DNA of 22,807 nt from Leptolinea sp. UBA5366 (lineage in GTDB: Bacteria; Chloroflexota; Anaerolineae; Anaerolineales; Anaerolineaceae): NCBI GenBank assembly GCA_002407845.1, contig DHPK01000006.1, positions 37,597 to 60,403 of the forward strand, in the 5' to 3' direction. Below are positions 14,139 through 22,151 of the stretch, piece after piece. Within the stretch, counting starts at the first letter, position 1. Every line of letters starts with the position of its first letter. The position numbers and the translations under genes are program-made. Under the pieces are notes generated by a model. That model was not told where the DNA came from. It did no database searches and saw only the letters and a program-made list of their open reading frames with translations.

Positions 14139-14699
14139 ATGAGCTCAATTAAAGCCGTCATCATGGACGAAGCTGCCTTGAAACGCGCCGTGATGCGAAT
14201 CTCGCATGAAATTACCGAACGCAACCATGGCACAGAGTCGCTCGCATTGGTCGGCATCAAACGCCGCGGGGTGCCGCTGGCACGCATGATCGCGGAAAAC
14301 ATTGAACAGAATGAAGGCGTTCGGCTTCCAACCGGTTCGCTCGATATCACACTGTACCGCGATGATCTGAGTTCCATCACGGAACTTCCATCGGTAAACG
14401 CGACTGATATCAATTTTTCGCTGACGAATCTGACAGTCATCCTGGTTGATGACGTCATTTATACCGGCAGAACGGTGCGGGCAGCCATCGACGCCCTGTT
14501 TTCGCTCGGACGTCCGGCATCGGTTCACCTGGCTGTTTTGGTAGATCGCGGCCATCGCGAACTGCCGTTACGGCCGGATTATGTCGGGAAAAACATTCCG
14601 ACGTCCAAGTCAGAATTTGTGGCAGTCAATCTGCCCGAATTTGACAATCGAACATCAGTAGAAATCCATGATCTCGAAATCTTTACGAGTCTTGGCTAA
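14139..14699 (+). CDS. pyrR: PyrR: pyrimidine operon attenuation regulator / uracil phosphoribosyltransferase
   Basis: 186-residue PRTase-fold protein. It binds UMP or UTP and the leader RNA of pyrimidine genes to promote termination, and also converts uracil and PRPP to UMP. Family landmarks are VGIKRRGVPLARMI near residue 40, the PRPP-binding loop VILVDDVIYTGRTVRAAID and VLVDRGHRELPLRPDYVGKNIPTS. Length is standard (about 180). The ATG at 14139 has AAGGA about 9 nt upstream, just after the leader terminator. It is co-transcribed with uraA (25-nt gap). The leader hairpin upstream makes autoregulation by PyrR likely. Confidence 0.94.
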   Translation: MSSIKAVIMDEAALKRAVMRISHEITERNHGTESLALVGIKRRGVPLARMIAENIEQNEGVRLPTGSLDITLYRDDLSSITELPSVNATDINFSLTNLTVILVDDVIYTGRTVRAAIDALFSLGRPASVHLAVLVDRGHRELPLRPDYVGKNIPTSKSEFVAVNLPEFDNRTSVEIHDLEIFTSLG

Positions 14700-14724
14700 T
14701 TAATTCAGTATCAGAGGAGAGAAA

Positions 14725-16128
14725 ATGTCGCAAAAATCACTTACCAGCACTCAGCCGATCGGCTACCTTCCTGATGAACGCCCGCCGTTCTTTAAACTCA
14801 TTCTTTATGCAATTCAACAGGTAATCGTGATGTTCCCGGCGACAGTTACAGTCGCCATCATCACAGGCTTCCATATTTCAACCACAATTTTCGCCAGTGG
14901 TCTCGCGACCTTATGCTTCATTCTGGTAACCGGGCGGCAGATCCCGCTCTATTACGGCTCAAGTTTCTCCTACATCTCAGCGATTGCCGGGATTATGGCT
15001 GCGCGGGCAGCGGAAGGCGCTGATCTAAACAGCCAAATTCAAACAGCCCAATTCGGAATCATCATGTCCGGTTTCGTTTCAATCGCTGCCGGATTGCTGA
15101 TCAAACGCTTTGGCAAGAACTCAATTGAAAAAATTCTTCCCGCAACCATCACCGGACCCATCGCAATGGCAATCGGTCTGACCTTGGTGGCAAACGCAAT
15201 GCTGGACGCGAGCGCAGTTCCCGCCAGTTTTGGCGAAGAAAATGCACAGCTGGGTCAGAACCTGGCTTGGGTGATCTCATTTGCAACCCTGCTTTCAACC
15301 GTTTTCTTTACGGTTTATCTGAAAGGATTTGCCGGACAGCTGACACTGCTGCTTGGCCCGATTTTTGGCTGTGTGGTTGCCTTTATCATCAATCAAGCGA
15401 CAGGGTTGAACTTCTTCCGCAGCTTGTCCGAAGGCGCTTCAACCGGGCTTTTCGCCCTGCCGATTTTCACGCTGCCGGATCCATCCTGGGCAGCTGTGCT
15501 GGCAATCATGCCGATCGCTATTGCGACCATCCCCGAATCCACCGCCCACCTTTATCAGCTGGACATTTATGTCAACAACTTGTCAAAGCTTAAGAAAGGC
15601 AAACATTACGATATCGCCAGCAAATTGGGACTGAACCTGATCGGTGACGGTATTGCTGACATCGTGTCCGCTGCAATTGGCGGTCCTGCCGGAACAAACT
15701 ATGGCGAGAACATCAGCGCTATGACGATTACGCGCGTGTTTTCAGTGCCGGTTCTGATCGCTGCGGCGATCATCGCGATGGTCATCTCCTGCTTCCGCCC
15801 GCTGATTGATGCGATTTACGGCATCCCGCAGCCGGTTATCGGAGGTCTCGAAATCTACCTCTTCGGTGCAATTGCCGCGCAGGGAATTGCGATCATGGTC
15901 GATAAAAAAGTCAACTTTTTCGACGCAAAGAGTGTTGCGCTGATCGCCTCAATCATGACAATCGGAGTCGGCGGTCAATATGCATTCGGCGGCAGCATCC
16001 CGTTCTTTGGGGCTCAGATCCCCTGTATCGCCGGGGCAGCCATTTTCGGGATCGTCTTAAACCTGTTGCTGAGCATCGGTAAGAAACCCGAACAGACAGC
16101 TGTGGCGGAAGAGCTTCACGGCAAATAA
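14725..16128 (+). CDS. uraA: Uracil permease (NCS2 nucleobase:cation symporter)
   Basis: 467-residue inner-membrane transporter of the NCS2 family with some 12-14 hydrophobic segments. It imports uracil with protons. Visible family features are the N-terminal LYAIQQVIVMFPATVTVAI, GSSFSYISAIAGI, the substrate-site region ATIPESTAHLYQLD with its Glu, the GPAGTNYGENISAM signature, and the QPVIGGLEIYLFGAIAAQG loop. AGGAGAG precedes the ATG. Adjacent pyrR uses the uracil delivered. A strong terminator follows at 16151. Confidence 0.9.
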   Translation: MSQKSLTSTQPIGYLPDERPPFFKLILYAIQQVIVMFPATVTVAIITGFHISTTIFASGLATLCFILVTGRQIPLYYGSSFSYISAIAGIMAARAAEGADLNSQIQTAQFGIIMSGFVSIAAGLLIKRFGKNSIEKILPATITGPIAMAIGLTLVANAMLDASAVPASFGEENAQLGQNLAWVISFATLLSTVFFTVYLKGFAGQLTLLLGPIFGCVVAFIINQATGLNFFRSLSEGASTGLFALPIFTLPDPSWAAVLAIMPIAIATIPESTAHLYQLDIYVNNLSKLKKGKHYDIASKLGLNLIGDGIADIVSAAIGGPAGTNYGENISAMTITRVFSVPVLIAAAIIAMVISCFRPLIDAIYGIPQPVIGGLEIYLFGAIAAQGIAIMVDKKVNFFDAKSVALIASIMTIGVGGQYAFGGSIPFFGAQIPCIAGAAIFGIVLNLLLSIGKKPEQTAVAEELHGK

Positions 16129-16150
16129 TTTTTCACAAATCTGATTGGAT

Positions 16151-16187
16151 AAGAGCTGCCTTATTGTGTAAGGCAGCTCTTTTGTTT
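16151..16187 (+). terminator. Intrinsic terminator after uraA
   Basis: A perfect 13-bp stem (16151-16163 with 16169-16181) with a 5-nt TTGTG loop, followed by TTTTGTTT. Confidence 0.93.
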
Positions 16188-16501
16188 AACAAGCACCCAA
16201 CCGGACGGAATCTGCTGCCCGTCTGTCTGGAAGCAGAGCAGGCGTGACACATACAGGAGTGATTAATCATTGTCTTTACATCTATTATTGAAATAAATCC
16301 GGATTAATAGTTTATCTATTTTCAGGAGTTTCCCCGAGTTATTTAGGGATTCATAAACGGTTTAGCATGTCATGCACCAACCATGACTTGTAATGATTCC
16401 AGTAATAAGTTTATTAATTTCACAAGATTTTACGAATAATAAGGTTAAAATATAGGCAAGTAAATGAAATAATTCACAAATAAAAAGAGGGTCGATAAAA
16501 A
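16188..16501 (+). other. Intergenic region before the alcohol dehydrogenase gene
   Basis: About 310 nt with no open frame worth calling. The left part is GC-richer and carries partly repeated CTGTCTGG/CTGCTGCC-like stretches without clear structure. The right part is AT-rich and holds the adh promoter candidate. Confidence 0.6.
16429..16456 (+). promoter_or_regulatory. Candidate promoter of the alcohol dehydrogenase gene
   Basis: TTTACG (16429-16434), a 16-nt spacer and TATAGG (16451-16456) lie about 45 nt before the start codon, which is preceded by GAGGG. Confidence 0.42.
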
Positions 16502-17557
16502 ATGAAAGCTTACGCTATGTTAAAAATTGGAGAAACCGGATGGATCGAAAAGGAAACTCCAAAATGTTCGCCGATTGATGCCTTAGTAAAACCGATTGCG
16601 ATTGCTCCCTGCACATCCGATGTTCACACCGTTTGGGCTGGCGCGATTGGCGATCGTCATAATATGATTCTCGGTCATGAAGCTGTTGGGGAAGTTGTCG
16701 AAGTCGGTTCGATAGTTAAAGATTTCAAACCGGGTGACAAAGTGATTGTTCCGGCGATCACGCCTGATTGGAACTCACTCGAAGCTCAGGCTGGTTATTC
16801 GATGCACTCAAACGGGATGCTCGCTGGCTGGAAATTCTCCAACCATAAAGACGGTGTTTTCAGCGAAGTGTTCCATGTCAACGACGCAGATGGCAACCTG
16901 GCGCTGATGCCCGAAGGCATGGATCCGGCTGACGCATGTATGTTCTCGGATATGGTCCCGACTGGCTTCCATGGTGTTGAACTCGCAAATGTCGCTTTTG
17001 GCGATACAGTCGTCGTTATCGGAATTGGTCCAGTCGGACTGATGTCAGTTGCCGGAGCCGCGCTGCGCGGGGCATCAAGACTGTTTGCCGTGGGTTCCCG
17101 TCCGGTTTGTGTCAAAGTGGCAAAGGAATATGGCGCAACTGACATTATCAATTACAAAGAAGGCGATATCGTCGAGCAGATCCTTTCAAAGAACGACGGC
17201 AAGCCGGTTGATCGTGTGATTATCGCTGGCGGCGATGTTGATACATTTGAACAAGCAGTCCGCATGCTGAAACCCGGCGGCGCAATCGGCAACGTCAACT
17301 ATCTAGGCGAGGGCGACTATATCAAGATTCCGCGGGTTGCCTGGGGTGTCGGCATGGGTCACCAGTCGATCATCGGCGGGTTGATGCCCGGCGGCCGGCT
17401 GCGGATGGAGAAACTGGCTTCCATGATGACGAACGGCAGACTTGACACCGGCAAGCTGGTCACGCACCGCTTCTACGGGTTTGACAAAATCGAAGAAGCG
17501 CTGAACATGATGCGTAGCAAGCCTGGCGATCTGATCAAACCGGTAGTGCTTCTCTAA
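16502..17557 (+). CDS. adh: NADP-dependent secondary (isopropanol) alcohol dehydrogenase, zinc type
   Basis: 351-residue cytoplasmic medium-chain dehydrogenase, very similar along its length to the Thermoanaerobacter brockii and Clostridium beijerinckii secondary alcohol dehydrogenases, which interconvert 2-propanol or 2-butanol and ketones. Catalytic zinc ligands are at the same positions: C37, H59 (with E60) and D150. The cofactor loop GIGPVGLM and, after it, G198-S199-R200 (VGSRPVC) mark NADP(H) rather than NAD(H) preference. It lacks the four-Cys structural zinc lobe, as in that subfamily. Monocistronic, with its own promoter candidate and terminator. Role inferred: disposing of reducing equivalents in fermentation or oxidising secondary alcohols. 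Confidence 0.94.
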   Translation: MKAYAMLKIGETGWIEKETPKCSPIDALVKPIAIAPCTSDVHTVWAGAIGDRHNMILGHEAVGEVVEVGSIVKDFKPGDKVIVPAITPDWNSLEAQAGYSMHSNGMLAGWKFSNHKDGVFSEVFHVNDADGNLALMPEGMDPADACMFSDMVPTGFHGVELANVAFGDTVVVIGIGPVGLMSVAGAALRGASRLFAVGSRPVCVKVAKEYGATDIINYKEGDIVEQILSKNDGKPVDRVIIAGGDVDTFEQAVRMLKPGGAIGNVNYLGEGDYIKIPRVAWGVGMGHQSIIGGLMPGGRLRMEKLASMMTNGRLDTGKLVTHRFYGFDKIEEALNMMRSKPGDLIKPVVLL

Positions 17558-17577
17558 TTTATTCTTGATCCACTCTG

Positions 17578-17612
17578 GAAGGGCTTTTCGAATAAAGCCC
17601 TTCTTTCTTTTT
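17578..17612 (+). terminator. Intrinsic terminator after adh
   Basis: GAAGGGCTTT (17578-17587) pairs with AAAGCCCTTC (17594-17603) around a 6-nt loop, followed by a T-rich tail to 17612. Confidence 0.88.
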
Positions 17613-17693
17613 AATTACTCGCCTATAACAAATTTATTAATATCCTTGATGGCGGTTTGGCATGCTTTACAATTCAGAAAAGGAGAAATGGCT

Positions 17694-18371
17694 ATGGATT
17701 TTGGAGTACAGGCAGGAAGTGTCTTTTTGGCGGGACTTTTGTCCTTTTTCAGTCCTTGTATTTTGCCATTGCTGCCTGTTTATGCTGGGATATTGACAAA
17801 TGACGATCACTCTGCGCCAGCAGAACCCGGTAAAAGAACGCTGCGGCCGTTGATCAAAACATTGCTGTTTGTGCTTGGATTGGGAACTACCTTTGTCCTC
17901 TTGGGGTTTGGAGCCGGCAGTTTGAGCGGTCTCCTCATGAGCCGCTGGTTCCGGATCGCTACCGGATTGATCATTATCCTATTCGGGTTGAACCAATTGG
18001 GTGTGCTCGAATTTAATTTTATGAAAAATTGGTCTTTGCAAAATTTCAGCTCAAGCAGAGGAAATCAGTATTTTAGCTCATGGCTGCTGGGGCTTCTGAT
18101 CAGCTTCGGTTGGACGCCTTGCATTGGACCGATTCTGGCATCTGTGCTGATCATGGCAGCTTCAAGCGGTCAGGCACTGCAAAGTGCCTGGTATATGGGG
18201 GTTTACACATTGGGGCTGGCAATCCCTTTTATCGTCATCGTGCTTTTTTCTGAAGTTCTTTTGAAAAAAGTAAAACGGCTAAACCAATGGATGCCGATAA
18301 TAAAAAAAGCTGGCGGCGTACTATTAATTCTGGTTGGAATCCTGATGGTTTTTGACCGGCTCGCTTTTTGA
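17694..18371 (+). CDS. ccdA: CcdA-type transmembrane electron carrier
   Basis: 225-residue membrane protein of the CcdA/DsbD-beta family with six predicted helices. It carries electrons from cytoplasmic thioredoxin across the membrane. The two essential redox cysteines are in FFSPCILPLLPVY (first helix) and SFGWTPCIGPILASV (fourth helix). AGGAG at 17681-17685 fits the ATG at 17694 (8 nt); the ATG two codons earlier is too close. The open frame back to 17565 runs through the adh terminator and is rejected. The stop lies 11 nt before the TlpA-MsrA-MsrB lipoprotein gene, its obvious electron acceptor. Confidence 0.9.
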   Translation: MDFGVQAGSVFLAGLLSFFSPCILPLLPVYAGILTNDDHSAPAEPGKRTLRPLIKTLLFVLGLGTTFVLLGFGAGSLSGLLMSRWFRIATGLIIILFGLNQLGVLEFNFMKNWSLQNFSSSRGNQYFSSWLLGLLISFGWTPCIGPILASVLIMAASSGQALQSAWYMGVYTLGLAIPFIVIVLFSEVLLKKVKRLNQWMPIIKKAGGVLLILVGILMVFDRLAF

Positions 18372-18382
18372 CAGGAGTATTT

Positions 18383-19936
18383 ATGAAAAATAAAAGCTTG
18401 ATCCTGCTGACAATTTTGGTGATCCTGGTGATTTCCGGATGTGCTCAGGAGGCGGATGAGTCAGAGACAGAAATCAGCCTTGTTGACATGGACGGGAAAT
18501 CGTTTAAATTGTCAGACCAGGTTGGGAAAGAAGTTTATATTAAATTTTGGGCAAGCTGGTGTCCGATTTGTGTGCGGGGATTGCCTGAATTGGAACAGCT
18601 TGCTGCCGAAAAGAATGATTTTGAAGTTATCACAATCGTTTCTCCCGGACATGGCAAGGAGTTAAAGACTGATGCTTTTCGCAGCTGGTTCGCTTCGCTC
18701 GAAAATACGAATTTCCGGGTATTGCTGGATGAAGGCGGAAAATACGCTCAGAAATTTGGCATTCGGGCTTACCCAACGTCATTTTTCGTCAATAGTGACG
18801 GGTATATAAAAGTTCTGCCAGGCGACATCAAGAATGAAATGATCAAAGCGATTTTTGATTCCGATCTGTTAAATAGCGGATCAAATTCGACGCCTGAAGC
18901 AGCACTTGCCCCAGAGACAGAGGCATCAGAAAGCATTGAAATTCCGGACGGGCCGGAAAGAATTAGAGGAGCTATGAACACATCAAGCGCAAAAACAGCT
19001 GAGATTTATTTGGCAGGCGGATGTTTTTGGGGCGTTGAAGCCTATTTTGAAAAAATCAAAGGTGTGAAAGAAGTTACAGTCGGCTACGCAAATGGGAAAA
19101 CTGAAAATCCGAGCTATGAAGACCTGATTTACAAAAATTCCGGTCATGCAGAGACTGTTCATGTTGTCTATGATCCAGCGATCGTTGAGCTGGATCAGAT
19201 TTTGCAGCATTACTTCCGAATTATTGATCCGGTCAGTGTCAATCAGCAGGGAAACGACCGCGGAGTTCAGTATCGGACTGGCATTTATTACACAAATGAG
19301 GAAGATAAAACGGTTATTGAGGAGCGCATCGCTGCTGAACAGGAAAAATTTGAGAAACCGATCGCGGTTGAAGTGCTGCCGCTGATTCGCTATGACCTTG
19401 CTGAAGATTATCACCAGGATTATTTGACCAAGAATCCGTCCGGCTATTGCCACATCGACCTTTCGTTAGCGGATGAGCCTTTGATTGATGCTGCGGACTA
19501 TCCCAAGCCGGAAGCTGCCGAAATCCGCAAAAAGCTGACCGCGCTGCAATATGAAGTGACGCAGCAAAATGGCACTGAACGCCCATTTTCGAATGCATAT
19601 TGGGATTTCTACCAGACGGGTTTATATGTTGACATCGTCACAGGCGAACCGCTTTTCACCTCGCTGGATAAGTTTGAATCAGACTGCGGCTGGCCAAGTT
19701 TCTCGAAAGCTGTTTCGGACGAGGTCGTCAACTATAAAAGCGATCGGACGTTAGGGATGGTTCGAACTGAGGTGAGAAGCCGCAGCGGTGACTCCCATCT
19801 GGGTCATGTCTTTGAGGACGGACCGCTGGAATCAGGCGGTCTGCGGTATTGTATCAATAGTGCTGCAATCCGTTTTATTCCGTTGGATGAAATGGAAGCT
19901 GCCGGATATGGGGAGTTGCTTTACTTGTTTGAATGA
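18383..19936 (+). CDS. msrAB: TlpA-MsrA-MsrB fusion lipoprotein (methionine sulfoxide reductase)
   Basis: 517-residue extracytoplasmic repair enzyme. A lipoprotein signal ends in VISGC (lipid-anchored C20). Residues about 28-160 are a TlpA/thioredoxin domain with W-C60-P-I-C63 and the cis-Pro in AYPTSFF. After a Ser/Glu-rich linker, residues about 205-362 are MsrA, with catalytic C214 in GGCFWGVEAYF and C356 in GYCHID. Residues about 380-505 are MsrB, with C435 in ESDCGWPSF and catalytic C490 in LRYCINSAAIRF; the CxxC zinc pairs of many MsrBs are absent. The domain order equals Neisseria PilB. Both S- and R-sulfoxides of protein-bound methionine can be reduced, with electrons from CcdA through the TlpA domain. 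The ATG at 18383 follows AGGAG. Confidence 0.93.
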   Translation: MKNKSLILLTILVILVISGCAQEADESETEISLVDMDGKSFKLSDQVGKEVYIKFWASWCPICVRGLPELEQLAAEKNDFEVITIVSPGHGKELKTDAFRSWFASLENTNFRVLLDEGGKYAQKFGIRAYPTSFFVNSDGYIKVLPGDIKNEMIKAIFDSDLLNSGSNSTPEAALAPETEASESIEIPDGPERIRGAMNTSSAKTAEIYLAGGCFWGVEAYFEKIKGVKEVTVGYANGKTENPSYEDLIYKNSGHAETVHVVYDPAIVELDQILQHYFRIIDPVSVNQQGNDRGVQYRTGIYYTNEEDKTVIEERIAAEQEKFEKPIAVEVLPLIRYDLAEDYHQDYLTKNPSGYCHIDLSLADEPLIDAADYPKPEAAEIRKKLTALQYEVTQQNGTERPFSNAYWDFYQTGLYVDIVTGEPLFTSLDKFESDCGWPSFSKAVSDEVVNYKSDRTLGMVRTEVRSRSGDSHLGHVFEDGPLESGGLRYCINSAAIRFIPLDEMEAAGYGELLYLFE

Positions 19937-20028
19937 ACTTTAAATGTCTGATGTTCAGGCGCAGCTGCCATTTATGGGCAAGAAGGCATTGTCCCATGAC
20001 AGATTAGTTCACCAAAAAATTATTTTCG

Positions 20029-20056
20029 TCCCGCTCGTTATCGAGCGGGATTTTTT
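20029..20056 (+). terminator. Intrinsic terminator after msrAB
   Basis: TCCCGCTCG (20029-20037) pairs with CGAGCGGGA (20042-20050) around TTAT, followed by six T. Confidence 0.92.
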
Positions 20057-20220
20057 ATCGAAGAATATGAATTGATCAGATTAATTGAATTTCCTGCGCA
20101 GGATTATTCAACCGTTCTTAATAATCAAAATCATTTTTTGGTAAAATTATTGATCGAGCAGGTTCTTCAAGCGGGATCTGTTTGTTTCTTTGAAATCTCC
20201 AAAAGAGAAAAGGTGAATTT

Positions 20221-20544
20221 ATGGAAAACGATGCCATATCAAAAGAAATGTTAAATGAATTTATCCAAGTAGCCGAAATAAAACTGACTGATGAGGAAAA
20301 AGCGTCCATTCTGGCAACAATGAATGACCAATTGAAAGTGATTCATGAATTGGCGGCGATTCCGGTTGAGCCGGGCATGCCCCCAGTCATTCACGGGAAC
20401 CCGTTCCCGGTAGAAATTCAAGCACCATTACGCGAAGATGTCTGGATTCCGTTTGATCACCCGGAAGAAATTGTGAATCTTGCCCCCCGCCACCGGGATG
20501 GCTATATTGTTTCGCCGGACGTTCCGCATCAGACACTGGGGTAA
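20221..20544 (+). CDS. gatC: Asp/Glu-tRNA amidotransferase subunit C
   Basis: 107-residue small subunit that wraps around GatA and GatB and stabilises the complex converting Glu-tRNA(Gln) or Asp-tRNA(Asn) to the amidated form. The N-terminal helices (MLNEFIQVAEIKLTDEEKASILATMNDQLKVIHELAAI) are typical in position and pattern, and the C-terminal part ends with REDVWIPF and SPDVPHQTLG in the GatC manner. AAGGTGA precedes the ATG. First gene of gatCAB. The 164-nt leader from the upstream terminator has a weak TTAATA/TAAAAT promoter pair (20118-20147) and a 12-bp palindrome at 20092-20103; no T-box sequence is seen. Confidence 0.87.
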   Translation: MENDAISKEMLNEFIQVAEIKLTDEEKASILATMNDQLKVIHELAAIPVEPGMPPVIHGNPFPVEIQAPLREDVWIPFDHPEEIVNLAPRHRDGYIVSPDVPHQTLG

Positions 20545-20546
20545 CT

Positions 20547-22136
20547 ATGACAGAGCTAACTACATTATCGGCAATTGAACAAGCTAAATTAATCCGGGAA
20601 AAGCAAATTTCAGCTGAAGAACTGTTGAATGCAACGCTGGAGCAGGTTAAAAAAGTTGACGGACGCTCCGGTTCCCTCGATGAATATATTGAAGAGCCTG
20701 ATGACTTGAAGAAAGTTCATGCTTTCATCCTGATGACTGACGAGCAGGCACGCGAGAAAGCCCGTGCGGTTGACAAGAAGGTAGCTGCTGGCGAAAAGCT
20801 GAGCCCACTGGCAGGTGTCCCCTATTCCGCAAAGGACGTTTATTGCACAAAAGGGATCCAGACTTCGGCTGCTTCAAAGATCTTGCAGGGGTACAAGCCG
20901 CCGTTCAACGCGACCGTTATTGAAAAGATGGATCAGGCTGGAGCTGTTTTGTTTGGGAAGGTCAACCTTGACGAATTCACATTCGGCAGTTCGAATGAGA
21001 CCACTGCCTTCAAGCCGACCGTGCGGAATCCATGGGCGCTGGATCGCGTGCCGGGCGGGTCTTCCGGCGGTTCAGCTGCGGCTGTAGCTGCCAACGAAGG
21101 TGCGATTTCACTGGGCACGGATACCGGCGGTTCCATTCGCGAACCAGCGGCATTCACTGGTGTGGTGGGCATCAAACCGACCTATGGCAGAGTTTCGCGC
21201 TATGGTGTGATCCCATTTGCTTCTTCCATGGACACGATGGGCCCGCTGACCCGCACCGTGTCAGACGCGGCGCTGGTGTTGCGCGAGACGGCGGGGTTTG
21301 ATCCGCGCGATAATGTCACCGGGCGTGTTCCGGTGGAAGATTATCTGGCTGAGCTTGAAAAAGGCGTCAAAGGGCTGCGGATCGGGATCTCTCCGGATTA
21401 TCTGAAAATCACTTATTTGAATGATGACGGTGAATATGCCTCTACGGCGATTGATCCCGAAATCGAAAAGGGCGTCTGGCGGGCAGCGGAAATTTTCCGC
21501 AACCTGGGCGCCGAGATCGTTGAAGATGTGCCGATGGCGAACACAAAATACTCTGTACCGGCTTATTTTGTGATTACCCGGATCGAAGCTTATTCCAATC
21601 TGCAGCGCTTTGACGGGCTGAAATATGGCCATACTACCAAAGAATCTATACAGGACATGTATGAGCTTTATTATAAGAGCCGCGGCGAGGGTTTCGGCTA
21701 TCAGGCAAAACTTCGTCTTTTAACCGGGATGTTTGCCAGCCAGGAAAAATACTATGAGATTTATTACCGGCGCGCGCAGCAGGCCCGTGCCCTGATCCGC
21801 CGCGACTTTGACGAAGCTTTTGATCCGGCTGGCAAGTATCGGCTGGATGTGATCCTGACGCCTTCAACACCGTCCCCCGCTTTTCAATTTGGCGGCGCGA
21901 CCGCTTCGGATCCGCTGCTGATGCAATTCGCGGATCAGTTCACTTCTCCGATGAATTTTGCCGGCACACCGGGAATCAGCTTCCCCTGCGGATTGAGCGC
22001 GGAAGGGCTGCCGATTGGCCTGCAGGCCACAGGGTATGACTATTGCGAGTCAAAAATTCTGCGGGCTGCCTATGCGTTTGAACAAGCCACCAGCGCTGAC
22101 GACTGGCGTACTGTAAAACCGGCAGTGCTTCGCTAA
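20547..22136 (+). CDS. gatA: Asp/Glu-tRNA amidotransferase subunit A
   Basis: 529-residue amidase-signature enzyme that releases ammonia from glutamine (or asparagine) for tRNA amidation. The Ser-cisSer-Lys triad is visible: K96 in GVPYSAKDVY, S172 in PGGSSGGSAAAVAAN and S196 in DTGGSIREPA. The C-terminal MNFAGTPGISFPCGLSAEGLPIGLQATG is also typical. It is about 40 residues longer than the usual 480-490, with extra sequence near residues 40-57 (acidic) and around 285-297 (LNDDGEYASTAID). The gap to gatC is 2 nt. Confidence 0.95.
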   Translation: MTELTTLSAIEQAKLIREKQISAEELLNATLEQVKKVDGRSGSLDEYIEEPDDLKKVHAFILMTDEQAREKARAVDKKVAAGEKLSPLAGVPYSAKDVYCTKGIQTSAASKILQGYKPPFNATVIEKMDQAGAVLFGKVNLDEFTFGSSNETTAFKPTVRNPWALDRVPGGSSGGSAAAVAANEGAISLGTDTGGSIREPAAFTGVVGIKPTYGRVSRYGVIPFASSMDTMGPLTRTVSDAALVLRETAGFDPRDNVTGRVPVEDYLAELEKGVKGLRIGISPDYLKITYLNDDGEYASTAIDPEIEKGVWRAAEIFRNLGAEIVEDVPMANTKYSVPAYFVITRIEAYSNLQRFDGLKYGHTTKESIQDMYELYYKSRGEGFGYQAKLRLLTGMFASQEKYYEIYYRRAQQARALIRRDFDEAFDPAGKYRLDVILTPSTPSPAFQFGGATASDPLLMQFADQFTSPMNFAGTPGISFPCGLSAEGLPIGLQATGYDYCESKILRAAYAFEQATSADDWRTVKPAVLR

Positions 22137-22151
22137 AGGGAGGAAAAGACG

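Noticed and set aside
17565..17693. Longer CcdA starting at 17565
   Set aside because: The extension is read through the adh terminator hairpin and lacks a ribosome site.
20092..20103. 12-bp palindrome TCCTGCGCAGGA upstream of gatC as an operator
   Set aside because: Short, with no extension beyond 12 bp and no clear relation to a promoter; kept only as a note in the gatC entry.
20057..20220. T-box riboswitch ahead of gatC
   Set aside because: No T-box sequence or specifier stem is visible, and no intrinsic terminator lies between the msrAB terminator and gatC.
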